DNA of 62,000 nucleotides from Zygnema cylindricum (GCA_037447655.1 JBBHKE010003190.1:117424-179423), one strand, 5' to 3'; counted from the first letter of the stretch, positions 17,332-28,077 are shown. Made by a program: numbers and translations. The notes: generated from the letters alone by a model not told the origin.

Positions 17332-18025
17332 GATACCCTCTCAGAAGCTATCAAGAATTCTATAAAACAGATGTTTTCAAGTGCTCACTAAATCTTATAC
17401 AAGCATCCAAACCTCGCAAAACTCTATCAGAATATACAGTATTATAAACAGTGATAACTCCCAAAGTTTCAACCCAATTTACGCGACAACACTTAAGATA
17501 TAATACTCACATGTTTCCCAAAAACTGTTTGCAGTTTACTACTTGGAAGTCTGGATACATTTTGTGTTCTGAGTCCTAAGTCTTATACTTGTGTTGTACT
17601 GACGATACCACTGTACCTGAGAGGTACGTCAAACGCCAAACTAACACTAATCTGTCAACCTACCACTAAGCTACCACTGAGCTAACTAGATTTGTTTTTA
17701 TCGCAGTTGCTCTATAATACACTTAATCATATCGAAGTATCTGCAGCTGCGTCCTCCGTACGGAAAATATCAAATGAAATCGCATTTGCGTTGTCTTAAC
17801 TTAGTTGCAACTACGTTGTTCTGACTGCGTCGCAGCTGTGTTGCTGCATCGTAGTTGCGATGCTGCATCGCAGCTACGTTCTATCCCCTTGCTGTGTGAA
17901 TTGGATGTAAGTACCAATCCAAGATACATGTAGAAGTTCTTTAAGTGATGACCTGTGTCCTTGTAGATTTGTTTTCCTGTTGTCATACTAATTCACTGAG
18001 ACTTAAAGCTTTCAAAAAATCAACA
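17276..18025 (-). repeat. Element C 5' LTR
   Basis: Counterpart of 313-1089. On the minus strand it starts TGTTGATTTTTTG and ends GTAGAACA. It contains the degenerate GCAGYTGCGTTG-type repeats (about 17740-17880) and TAGCTCAGTGGTAG (minus strand near 17660-17690), which looks like a tRNA A box in the sense direction. Confidence 0.75.
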
Positions 18026-18780
18026 GCGTAGATGTTAGCTCAAACCAGTCTGTCGTAGAAGTCTGTTAGGAGATATAGGGTTTGATAAGTATTTAAACTA
18101 TTGTATAATACTGAAACCATTATACTGAAATATGGACGAATGAACATAATACTTGTTAAAGTTTAGTGCGAAAGTCATTTCGCACGAAACAAATGAATCG
18201 GACATTTGTTTCAACGATCGACATTTTATATCGGATTTAATCCGAGGGCGCACATCATCGTCGAGATCCCGGAATGGTCACTATGGCTTTTATGGTCGTG
18301 GCATGACCTGGCGCCGCGTGGAAGGATGACATTCGGTCGCAAGAATTCCGGAGAATATACAAACGAGTGGAAAAGTGACACGCGTCCACTTAGTAGCCTT
18401 GTCGTACACCAGCCGTACAGAAAGGACATTGGCCGTAGTACCTTTCTGTACTTTACTGTTATAGGATTGGTTCGTACTTCAGTAGATAGGGGTTGTGAGA
18501 GAGGTTAAGGACTTAGGAAATTTTGGTAGATAGTCACCTCTATCTCTAAGAGAGCTTTGTATAAATTGGCATTTTTGCCGGCTCATAACTTATCGGCTCG
18601 TTGGTCGTTTTCACTGATTCTTTTTGCAACAGACTTAAAGGAGTCTAGGCTGCACAGGGGTGCAGTCAATCTTTCATTTTGCCTTCTTGGACAGCAGTGG
18701 TTGTGGCTTGAAGTGGGTTAGTTAAATACTATCTAGAGGCTTCCTGTATTCAGTGGTCCAATGGAGGACACAGAATTGCA
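18026..18780 (+). repeat. Element D 5' LTR, right piece
   Basis: Matches the D 3' LTR from about 24630 to 25357: AGGGTTTGATAAG, the ATCGGATTTAATCCG block, a GGCGCCGCGTGG motif, a GTAC cluster (18405-18455), TATAAAT and the hairpins AGACT/AGTCT and CTGCAC-AGGG-GTGCAG. It ends ATTGCA before the primer-binding site GGTTATGGGCCCACC at 18781-18795. Confidence 0.85.
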
Positions 18781-19890
18781 GGTTATGGGCCCACCCTCTA
18801 GGTTGCCCACCTTCAATAGATCTGGGTTCATCTATTGGGAAGCCATGATGATGGTAGCTTTGTGCGAAAAACGATACTGAGGTATCGTCAGTGGACAAGT
18901 GAAACGTCCACCTTCGGGAACTCCACCATGATTTCGGGGAGTAAGGTTTCCTACAGCAACGGCTGCCTTAGCGGAGGAGGCAGATGATGGGGACAGCAAT
19001 GTGTCCAAAAAGGGGAAAGGGAAGGAGACACCCCTTACTCCTATTGCCACAGTACCGGGAGCGGCGACCGTGAAGAATGCGGAGAACGATACTCAAATGT
19101 GGGAGGATGTCAACATGGCTGCCAAGAACTTCGTTCTGAGGCACCTCACTCAAGCTTTGGCCACCCCTCATCTTCACATTTACAAGGCTGAGGAGTTGTG
19201 GGTAAGTTTGGTGGAGGTTTATAGAGTTGGAACTATTCAGGAGCTCTAGTTGGTTGAGCAAAAGCTAGTGAGTTACACTTACAAAGGAGGAGAGATGTTA
19301 GATTACTGTAATGATCTTTCTTGTTTGTATATGGAGATGGAAAGTGTCGGGTGGACAGGTACAATGAAAATGAAAGTTAACACCCTTATCATCAAGTTAC
19401 CAGATGAGTAAGAGAACATAGTGTACCGAGTACAAGAAATGCGTGATAGTTCATGGAAATGGAACACAATGGTCAGGATGATACTTGTGCAGGAAAACAC
19501 AATGGAGATTAGGAGAGGAGGAAAGAGCATTCAAGCTCTAGCAGCATGAAGGGACCGATGGGGGAAGGACCCGAAAAAACAGTACAAAAAGGAAAGAGAT
19601 CATTTTGGAGGACCGAGGCTCCCAAAGAGCCTTTGTCATTTTTGCATAAAGCCGGGACACATCAACGCAGATTGTGTCAAGCTGTCAAAGCTCAGGCTCC
19701 TAGAGAACCATGGAGAGGATTCTTCCGGAGGGAAGAAAAAGGCACTTGTGGTTACAAGAGTGACAGAAGAAACCGAGGATGAGTCTTCTAACGAGGATAG
19801 GGAGCTTCTTTTTGACGAGAGTCTAGAGGAGAAGGAGATCCTTTGGAGACACAACTGTGCCCTTGAAGCAATTCGCGAAGCTCCAAAGGA
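18761..19890 (+). pseudogene. Element D Gag (broken)
   Basis: The ATG at 18761 is in the start-codon hairpin (MEDTELQVMGPPSRLP). A TGA stop follows at about codon 40, then the frame shifts. Later segments (NAENDTQMWEDVNMAAKNFVLRHLTQAL, YTYKGGEMLDYCNDLS, ITKLPDE type) are copia Gag. The zinc knuckle CHFCIKPGHINADC is near 19625-19675. Multiple stops show it is dead. Confidence 0.85.
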
Positions 19891-20703
19891 AGGATAGATC
19901 ATCGACTCAGGTGCATCCATGCATATGTGTCGTGATAAGGAATTCTTCACTAAGCTAAGAAAGATCCCTACTCTAAAGATAGAGTATGAGGATGGGAGAG
20001 TGGTTACTACAAATCCAGTGGGGTTAGTAGATCTGAAACTCTTAGTGGAGGGTAAGACTTATATACACACATTCTCAGATTTACTCTACATTCCTCAACT
20101 GAGTAAAAATCTTGTTTTTATGTCTGTGTTAGATGACAAAGAGTTTGATACCTTCACTAGAAAGGGAGTCTTTACAGCTAAGTATGGGGATGAAGTTTAC
20201 TTCACCGTTGATAAGGGTAGCCAAGGAATTTTTAGGCTTAACCTGAGTAATGAAAAGAAGAATGCTTACTATGTTGGTGTTTCCTATGGAGATGATTTGG
20301 AATAAGCGGTTCGGGCATATGCATTTTGATAGGTTGAGGGAAATGAAAAGCTTGGGGTAGTAGAAGGCATTCAGTTTGGGGATAATGAAATGATGGATGA
20401 TTGTAGTGGCTGTGCTCAAGGTAAAGTTCACAGACATCCCTTTCCCAAAGCTGCCACATATAGAGGTGAAAAAGTATTAGACTTGGTCCACACCGATATT
20501 TGAGGGCCTGCAAAAGTACCTTCGGTTAGAGGAAAGAGCCTTATGATGACAATAACCGATGACTTGTCTAGATACTCTAGAGTCTACTTTCTAAAAACAA
20601 AGTCTGAAGCATCAACTTACTTCAAATTATATAAAGCCTGGAGTGAGAAGTTGCATGAAACCCCCATTAAGAGGATAAGGAGTGATAATGGGGGGGAATA
20701 TAC
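19891..20703 (+). pseudogene. Element D protease and integrase N-part (broken)
   Basis: The protease begins IIDSGASMHMC, with the preceding Trp codon now TAG. The frame 19919-20305 continues to the protease end. After a shift, RFGHMHFDRLREM, DDCSGCAQGKVH and LDLVHTDI (followed by TGA where Trp stands in relatives) lead into TITDDLSRYSRVYFL and IRSDNGGEYT, where a 1.2-kb insertion splits the frame. Confidence 0.85.
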
Positions 20704-21898
20704 TCTTGTCCTTGGCCTATTTCAGCCATGGATTACTCACGGAAAACACCCACAGACTACCTCAAAACAGTTGTGTTTCAGACAACACATATTACTCCAC
20801 AATAGCCAAAAACATCTGTAACTACACCAGTGTGCAATATATCCTAAACACTGTAACCTCTCAAATTTACAGCCAAATCCACCTAGGCATCCAAAAGATA
20901 TGAGCTGCAGAGTTTCCCAAAAACATCAGACAGCTTACCAAACTAATCAGGTAGACTCCTCACAGAATTCTACAAAAACAGCAGAACAGACTGAAACTAC
21001 ATAAACAAATAGTTTATAGGTCATCATTGATCTCCACAAAGTTTCATACAAAGACATCAATCAGGGTGATCACATCATCATGTGAAAGTTGCAGAAAAAC
21101 AATCTGCCATTACTTTGATGTGCTCAACCGTGATAATCAAAAGTATTCTAAGTCCTACAAGTTATACTTACTCTACTGATTCCTACGCTAATCTTAAAGC
21201 TACACGTGTCACTAATTTAAGAGTGAAATACTATTTTATAATGGGCTAAACTACAAACTGATGTTTCTCAAGTATTTCCAAATATTTGTCTGTACAAAAA
21301 GTGTTACCGATGCTTAGTCAGCATCAGTCACATAAGTCCAACCGGCCTTTGTTGTACAGTGTGAAACTCTTGAGTATGTGTCGGTGAAATGGTAAACGAT
21401 ACGTCGTTCTTAAGTCATTTTGTGGTCTCCGAGTGAATCACGTCCTTAAAATAGTGTGAATCTCTAAGTATATCGACGGTCGTCGTCTGCACTTCAAATG
21501 TACCATGAACCATTTTAGTCGAAGTGGAATCGTGCCACTTACATCGTGTCCGTACCAAGACTTCGTCCTTTACCATAAATGTCGGTAACTGATTTATTGT
21601 CCACTTGCCAAATTTGACGTGCCATACTGTTGCCGTACTTTTCTATTAATTTCGTTTGTTTTATAATGTTACAAATCACACACTTTGTAATGTTTCTCAT
21701 ATGATCGCTTTGGGATCTCCCGTCCATTTCAAACGATTGATAGCACCACTCAAATTGACCTTCACATCACTTTAATATTATCCGTACAATTACTTTCCCA
21801 ATCTGGAAATCCTTTTGAACCACCACGTTAAATGAAGTTAGTGCGTAATCATTAAAACTCGCGTCAAGTACGCACGAAACTATCTTTTCAAAACAACA
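20704..21898. mobile_element. 1195-base non-coding insertion in element D integrase
   Basis: Precisely flanked by TATAC at 20699-20703 and 21899-21903, and the integrase codons GEYT / SNQFEE continue on the two sides. It begins TCTTGTCCTTGG and ends AAAACAACA. No reading frame above about 70 codons makes sense and there are no obvious terminal inverted repeats. The 5-base duplication fits a solo LTR of an unrelated family, but the left end lacks TG. Class unknown. Confidence 0.7.
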
Positions 21899-21903
21899 TA
21901 TAC

Positions 21904-22592
21904 CTCTAACCAGTTTGAGGAATATCCGAGAGATGAGGGAGTGGAGCGCCTGAAAACTGTACCATATAACCTGGAACAAAATGGGGTAGCTGAGAGGTTG
22001 AATCGAACACTAGGAGATAGTGCATCCAGTATGTTGGCGGACAAGAAAATAAGAAAGAGATTTTGGGCAGAAGCAATGAACTGTGCCAATTACAATAAGA
22101 ATAAAGTCCTTACCTCAGCTGTAAAGGGAGTGACAACTTATGAGAGATGGGTTGGAAGGAAACCAGATATCTCACACCTTAAAGTATTCGGTAGCCAAGT
22201 TTACAGTCTTGACACGGATAGGAAAAATTGGAAAGTAGATGCTAAGGGAAAACCTGCATACTTTGTGGGATATGATGAGGATGTCAAGGGATATAGAGTC
22301 TATGACTTAGCAAAGAAAGATATCATTCTAATCAAACACCTAGTTGTCCTGGATGAAGGGAAGTCATTTGACCCTTTCAAATATACAAAGAAAACAAGAA
22401 TCAGATTTGAGTCCCAGAGTGAGGAGAACTCTGTCTTTCCCGAAAAGGACATGAATGAAACCGTGATTGCAGATTTAGGGAAGATCCGAGATACAACAGA
22501 CTTACCGCAAATCACTTATACTCCTATAGATTTCGAGGAGATAGAAGAAGTGGGACCAGAACCGGCTCCCATGGACGATGAGGTGATGAGAC
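21904..22592 (+). pseudogene. Element D integrase C-part
   Basis: The frame 21941-22597 carries NLEQNGVAERLNRTL (integrase Glu), FWAEAMNCANYNKNKVLTS, GRKPDISHLKVFGSQVYSLD, KPAYFVGYDEDVKGYRVYDL and the acidic linker. This is the continuation of the split integrase. It ends at a TGA within the linker. Confidence 0.87.
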
Positions 22593-22593
22593 A

Positions 22594-23560
22594 GTGAGGA
22601 GAAATCCAAGACTTCCATCCATTCCAGCTTCGACGTTTGAGGGAGGAAGAAGGAGCAGCAAAAGGATACAAGAAAAACATGTCGCTCATAAGGTAACTAA
22701 GCTATCTCACCCACATGAGCCTCAGTCTTACTCGGAGGCAGTAAATAGTCTTGAGAAAGAAAGGTGGATTAAAGCCATAAATGATGAGATGGCTTCGATC
22801 ATGGAAGCAAATACTTGGGAGCTAACGGATTGTCCTCCAGAAAGAAAACCTATTGGGTGTAAATGAGTATTTAAACTAAAACTGAACCCAGATAATACCG
22901 TTGAGAGATATAAGGCTCGATTTGTAGCGAAAGGATTTACCTAAAAGGAGGGGATTGACTATGAGGAGACCTTTGCTCCAGTTGTTCGGTTCCCATCAGT
23001 AAGGATTCTCCTCAGTCTGGCAGCAGCGGAAGACATGGAAATTCACCAAATGGACATTAAGACTGCTTTTCTTAATGGTGAGTTAGATAAAGAAATTTTC
23101 ATGAGGCAACCTCGGGGGTTCGTAGAGGAAGGAGAAGAGAGCAAAGTATACAGGCTCATATAGTCCTTATGTGGACTGAAGCAGGCTCCCCAACACTAGA
23201 ATAAGAAACTAGATGAGTTTCTCACCAATCTGGGATATATCCGGATCAGCTGTGACAATTCTATTTATATGTTTGAAGATGAGAATGGTGTCATTTTTAT
23301 TGCAATCTATGTGGATGATGTGCTTGTCCTCAGTAAGTCTTTGGAAAAGATCAATAGGCTAAAGAAAGATCTTAGGGGCAGATTTGATATGAAAGATTTA
23401 GGTGAGGCAAGATAAATTTTGGGGATCCAAATCGAGAGAGATAGGGGGAAAAAGATTATCAGACTTACTCAGAAAGAATCAATAGGTAATATGCTTGAGA
23501 AATTCCAGATGGAAAAGGCTAACAGCTGTACCACTCCCATAGACTTAAAAAAAGTAAGTG
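22594..23560 (+). pseudogene. Element D reverse transcriptase (broken)
   Basis: All copia RT blocks are legible (NTWELTDCPPERKPIGCK, VERYKARFVAKGF, EETFAPVVRFPSVRILLSL, MDIKTAFLNGEL, AIYVDDVLVLSKS). At least five stop codons stand where relatives have Trp, Gln, Lys or Tyr (about 22864, 22942, 23161, 23197, 23413). At its end a 49-base tandem duplication (about 23518-23615) shifts the frame. Confidence 0.87.
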
Positions 23561-24358
23561 ATGGGAGCTAACAGCTGTACCACTCCCATAGACTTAAAAA
23601 AAGTAAGTGATGGGAGTGTAGAAGGAGGAATGATAAAGTTAGATGATCAGATGAGTCCAGAAGAGAGAGAGTTTATGAAATCTATCCCGTATAAACACGT
23701 CGTAGGAAGTTTGATCTATTTTATGAATTGTACAAGGCCGGACATAGCGGTAGTAGTAGGAGTCCTCAGTAGGAGTCTTTATGATCCTAGGAAGAGAGAT
23801 TGGGAGGCAACCATGAGAGTCATGAGATATCTGGTAGGAACCAAAGAGTTATGGTTGCATGTGGCAGGGGGGCACACTGATATCACTACTTGGAGTGATG
23901 CTAGTTATGAGGATGCACCTATGAGAAGATGCACTTCTGGGTATGTGTTGTATGTGGGGGAAGGTGCTTGCTGTTGGAGCAGTAAGCAACAAAAGCTGGT
24001 TGATCACTCTACCATGGAGATTGAGTATATGGCCTCTTATTCAGCTGTGAAAGAGTTGATCTGGGTCAAATCCTTGTTGCAAGAATTGGGGTATATGACG
24101 GAGGGACGTCATGAAGTTTTTTTTGATAATCAAGCTGCTATTGCTATTGTAGCCAATCCAAAACATCATTTCAAGGCTAAGCATATGGACATAAGATTGA
24201 ACTTCGTGAGGGAAAAGGTTGAAAATAAAATTATAAATCTTGTGTATAAATCCGATGAAGAAATGGTACCTGACATGATGACCAAACCTGTGCCCTCTCC
24301 AAAGTTAAAATATTGTAGAGAAAAATGTGGATTAGAAGAAAAGTTAGAACTAGACTAG
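23558..24358 (+). pseudogene. Element D RT connection and RNase H
   Basis: An open frame of about 266 codons: NSCTTPIDLKK, SIPYKHVVGSLIYFMNCTRPDIAVVVGVLSR, TTWSDASYED, CCWSSKQQKLVDHSTMEIEY, FFDNQAAIAIVANPKHHFKAKH and DMMTKPVPSPKLKYC, ending ELD-stop. This is the normal copia C-terminus; the polypurine tract follows within 15 bases. Confidence 0.9.
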
Positions 24359-25357
24359 AAAATAAGGGGAGTGTTGAAATAAATAGTTTTTGGGTATTTT
24401 TCATGTCTAAATATATTAGCGAAAACAGATAAGAAAAATACAGGCAGCCTTCCTCCATCTCTTCTCTCTTGCCCCCATACTTGTTGTATGCACTAAAAGA
24501 GAGAGAGAGAGAGAGAGAGAGATAGTGATGGAGCCATGGCTACCTCAGCTCCATAGGCAGGACTAAAGAGTGACTTAAGTCACTCTCAACAAAAGGTTGA
24601 GTCCGGCAGGACTCGAACCTCCGACCGGCAGAGAGTAGAAGTCCGTTAGGATATATAGGGTTTGATATGTATTTAAACTATTGTATGGTAATAAAAACGA
24701 TTAACTAAAATATGTGCGAAAGAACATAGAACTAGTTAAAGTTTAGTGCGGACGACATTTCGCACGAACCAAATGAATCGGATTTTGTTCCGACGACCGA
24801 CATTTAATGTCGGATTTAATCCGACAGCACACATCACTGTCGAGATCGAAGAATGGTCACTTTGGCGTTTATGGACGTGGTATGACTTGGCGCCACACGG
24901 AGGGATAACATTTGGTCACAGAAATTCCGAGAAATATACAGACGAGTGGAAGTGTGACACGCGTCCACTTATTGGCATTCTCATACACATACCGTATAGA
25001 AAGGACATCGGCCGCTGTACCTTTCTGTACTTTACACTCATATGATTGGTTCGTATTTCAGAGGATAGGGGCTGTGAGAGGGGTTTAGGACTTAGAAAAT
25101 TCTGGTAGATAGTCACCTCTCTCTAAGAGAGCTTTGTATAAATCGACATTATTGCCGGCTCTTAACTAATTGGTTCGTTGGCCGTTTTCAGTGATTCTTT
25201 TTGCTACGCACTCAAGGGAGTCCAGGCTGCACATGGGTGTAGTAAAGCTATCAGTTTGCCTTTTTGGACAGCAATTGTTGTGGCTTGAAGTGGGTTAGTT
25301 AAAAATTATCTAGAGGCTTTTTGAATTTTGTAGTCCAATGGAGGACACATAATTGTA
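24359..25357 (+). repeat. Element D polypurine tract and 3' LTR
   Basis: AAAATAAGGGGAG then TGTTGAAATAAATAG at 24372. The LTR (986 bases) has an (AG)n run (about 24497-24523), the GAGTGACTTAAGTCACTC palindrome, an antisense B box (reverse complement GGAGGTTCGAGTCCTGCC, near 24605-24622) with CCTTTTG just beyond, a GTAC cluster, TATAAAT and leader hairpins. It ends ATTGTA (decayed ATTGCA) at 25357, inside a LINE. Confidence 0.88.
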
Positions 25358-26729
25358 GTAATGATAGGAACCACCAAAGCCCAACTACCTAAATACGCGG
25401 CTGGCGTAACTTTGGCCACGGAAATCAAACCTAAACCGCCTCTGGAAATAGAGAGGTTAGCTTGTTGACAAGCGAGTGGCCCCTGCGGAGGATAAAAAAT
25501 CCCATGACCAACGAGATGATGAAGCACACCCAAAAACTTGTCGTCAAAATCTTTAAGGGAAGGCTAAAATAAAAGTTGTACCTGGTAAATTCCGCGCAAG
25601 ATAGGAAGGGCGTTGAGCAAAACAACGGGTCAAGATCGAAAACGCCACTTTTGCGTCCAACAGCTTACGGAGATCGTCGCTATGAGAAAGATCCTCCAAC
25701 GACGGATCCTGAACACTTGGTTGACAAGAGAAGTACCACTAATTGGGCAACCTAAAGCCTTGAAACCCTCATCGTGAGATGCATGACGAAAACCGTTGGG
25801 GAGCGGGCAATTCGATGGCAAACCTTGTGGGCACCAAGCTACACACTTAGATGGTTTAACACAGAGCGTGATCCGATGAAGTTGGTCCGCAAAATGAGAG
25901 AAAGCATAAAAAAACTTGATAGCGCGGACCCACGATATGCGTGTCATCCGCGATTGAAGGAAATAAGCAACCTGGGAAGGCTGTGGCTAACGCTCGTAAT
26001 GCTTAAAGATGGGCAAGAGCAAAAAATTGTGCCCCTAAAGGATCACCTTAGCGAGTGCCAGTTGCGGACTCTAAAGTGGCAACATCACCCAATGGACCCC
26101 CAAGAGGAAAGAGTAGAGGGCTAGGCCGAGCCTAAAAAGAGTGAACAAAAGGGAAAAATTGATTGATAGGTGAAAGTGCATGTCGTAGTTCTCGGAAAAT
26201 AACATTATGATCAACTGTGTTGAAAGCATTAGCCACATCCACTTGAAGGACCACCCAGTCCGGATGTAGATCCAAAGCAATTCGCAAGCCATGTATAACC
26301 ACCTCGCAACCCCCCTTCGTAGCAGCACCAAATTGATGCGGCGAAAAATGGTCGTGAAACGCTCGCAGGAGTTGGATGCAAATAGCACAAGCCACAAAGC
26401 GGTACAAAACTTCACCAATGGCAATTAGAAAAACCCCCACAGTAGGCTTAGAAATAGCCACAAGTTGAGCGGCAGAAGGTAGCGGGACTACACTATGGGG
26501 AATGTGACCAGGAGCCATTTCTAAGGCTACCTTAAAGAAGAGGTCGAATCCTTGGGATGGGGCCTCGGAAGAAAGATATCACGAAGTAATTCATAATCCG
26601 TCCCAGAGGGACCTCTCGCCCAAAGGTGCGAGGACTTGATGAGGGTTTTGGTAAAGGCTTCACGATCCAAATCAAACAATTCAAGAGGCTCATGCCCTTC
26701 AACAAATGAGAGAATATCGCCAGGTGTAA
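25358..26729 (-). pseudogene. LINE-like reverse transcriptase (broken)
   Basis: Minus-strand pieces of a non-LTR type RT. These are WARGPSGTDYELLRDIF (before RT), then PHQFGAATKGGCEVVIHGLR and VVLQVDVANAFNTVDHNVIF (motif A, FxxD-like with the catalytic Asp in QVD), IADDTHIVGP near 25935-25958 (motif C, ADD), KCVAWCPQG and FKALGCPI, and ISRGGLGLISVAKVTPAAYLGSW at the C-terminal end. The frame changes several times. The order and GGLG...AYLGSW ending match a RT family I recall from streptophytes and some protists. The element is minus-strand; its 3' end lies beyond element D. Confidence 0.8.
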
Positions 26730-27374
26730 TGAAACTCTGAGACCTCGATTGGCCCTCAGAGTATGCAGATCCAAAAGAAGCTAATCTAGATAGTGCCGAC
26801 TCCAAGTTAATATAAACCCAAGTGACTGACCCCTTGACAGTCAGAACCCCAATATAGATTCACCCCTGTGAAATAACACTTTCTGTGTGCTCAGTTCCAC
26901 CACAGAATGCAAAACTTGAATATGTGTTTTGGACAATATTCCCCACTTTGACTTTCCCTTAGAAATACAGCCACCCTGGCAGATAAAAACTCTGACCGAT
27001 TACACCCCTGTGTAGCCTAGACTCCCCTGAGTGCGCAGCAAAAAGAATCACTGAAAATGGTCAAGTAAATTGATAGTTATGGCTGGCCAAAGTTTGCCAT
27101 TTATACAAGGTGCTCTCTAGGAGGGGCAGCTACCTACAGAAATATTCTAAGTCCTAAACCCCTCTCTAAACCCTCTAGTACTGAGGTACGGACCAATCAC
27201 ATTACTGTATAGTACACAAAGGTACAGATGCTGGTGTACCTTCTGTACGATCATCGTACAACATGGCTAAAAAGCCAACAAATGTCCTATCCGGATTCGC
27301 TCTTATAATCTCCGGAATTCCTGCCTCCAAATCTTATCTCTCCACGTGGCGCCAGGTCATGCCGCGTCATAAAA

Positions 27375-27440
27375 ATGGTACCGTACGAGAAAGTACAAGT
27401 GCCGGAGTACTTTCTGTACGTACATTGTACGTTGTCGCCA
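27375..27440. promoter_or_regulatory. Extended GTAC palindrome in E1 LTR
   Basis: CGTAC-G-AGAAAGTAC (27382-27396) and GTACTTTCT-GTACG (27407-27420) form a near-perfect inverted repeat around a 10-base centre, followed by two more GTAC cores. The same block is in the 5' LTR and in E2/E3. Possible SBP-domain (copper-response type) sites; inferred. Confidence 0.4.
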
Positions 27441-27800
27441 TAGTGCGACATTTGTCATTCCCGGATTTGTTTTCTGCCGTTCCGGAAATTACGTAATCCC
27501 GTACAATGTTGCCACGTGTCATCCGGAGTGGCGGCGTCTGCAAACCGCCAAATTATCCTTTGTCGTAGCCGGCGCTAATCACGGCCGTCCGATGTATTTC
27601 GGCATTCAATTGTAGCCGTTGAAAATTGGTGCGCGGTATTTGTTTCGCTATCGAAACAAATGCGCGGTATCCGTTCCGTCCCCGTACTGTACTCCGTACT
27701 AAACTAAACTGTCTCTATGTACTAAATATCGTAACCCAATTAAATGGAAAATCCTATCTATAACTGTTTAAATATATATCAAACCCTACACGTACTAGCA

Positions 27801-27886
27801 CTAGTCCTAGACTAAATGGACAAAGCTAACGGTTACTGGATGCTTGACGGACGGTAGGTACCAGGATCAATTCCTGGGTCCGTCAA
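27801..27886 (+). other. tRNA-like Pol III unit, antisense in E1 3' LTR
   Basis: A-box-like TAGACTAAATGG (27808-27819). T arm CCAGG-ATCAATT-CCTGG (27861-27877) with B-box core GATCAATTC. The T arm is enclosed by a perfect 9-base helix TTGACGGAC (27844-27852) / GTCCGTCAA (27878-27886), so the 3' half folds like an acceptor/T-arm minihelix. TTTT follows about 8 bases on, and ATATATAT lies about 30 bases upstream. The copy in the 5' LTR is at 31038-31123. Confidence 0.65.
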
Positions 27887-28077
27887 ATATAATTTTGGTA
27901 AACATACCTATTATCTATTCTTGTCTCTCTGGAAAGCTTAGGCAGCCATGGCTCTAGCTCCCTCTCCAGCTTTCAGTGACTACGACAAGTGTGGGGGCTT
28001 GGAGAAGGGAGTCAGAGGCAGACTGCCTCTACTCTTTTCTATCTAACAAAGACCTAGAAAATACCCAAATATCAACA

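Larger units (their letters stand above)
313..18025 (-). mobile_element. Element C: decayed Ty1/copia retrotransposon, host to three nested insertions
   Basis: A minus-strand copia element bounded by related LTRs at 17276-18025 (5') and 313-1089 (3'). Its coding pieces run right to left: gag N-terminus, zinc knuckle, protease, integrase, RT and RNase H. They are interrupted by element 2 (10238-16661), a lone LTR (about 9100-10002) and element 1 (2226-6383). All frames carry stops or shifts, so it is an old copy. It sits inside the D 5' LTR, the pieces of which flank it. I could not recognise its target-site duplication. Its gag differs from the other copia elements here (start MSTSTT rather than ME..EFQVMGPPSR), so it is a separate lineage, though it shares the half-tRNA type of primer-binding site. 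Confidence 0.85.
26730..28077 (-). repeat. E1 3' LTR
   Basis: The minus strand starts TGTTGATATTTGGG after the polypurine tract and ends TTTCA. It contains the tRNA-like unit on the plus strand (27801-27886), two GTAC-rich clusters (27213-27264 and 27375-27440), CCACGTGGCGCCAGG, TATAAATGG and leader hairpins with AGGG loops. Confidence 0.92.

Noticed and set aside
18206-18508. A 100-codon frame in the D LTR, with a relative at 24746-25045
   Set aside because: Both lie in matching LTR promoter sequence; conservation comes from the LTR pair, and the frame crosses regulatory blocks.
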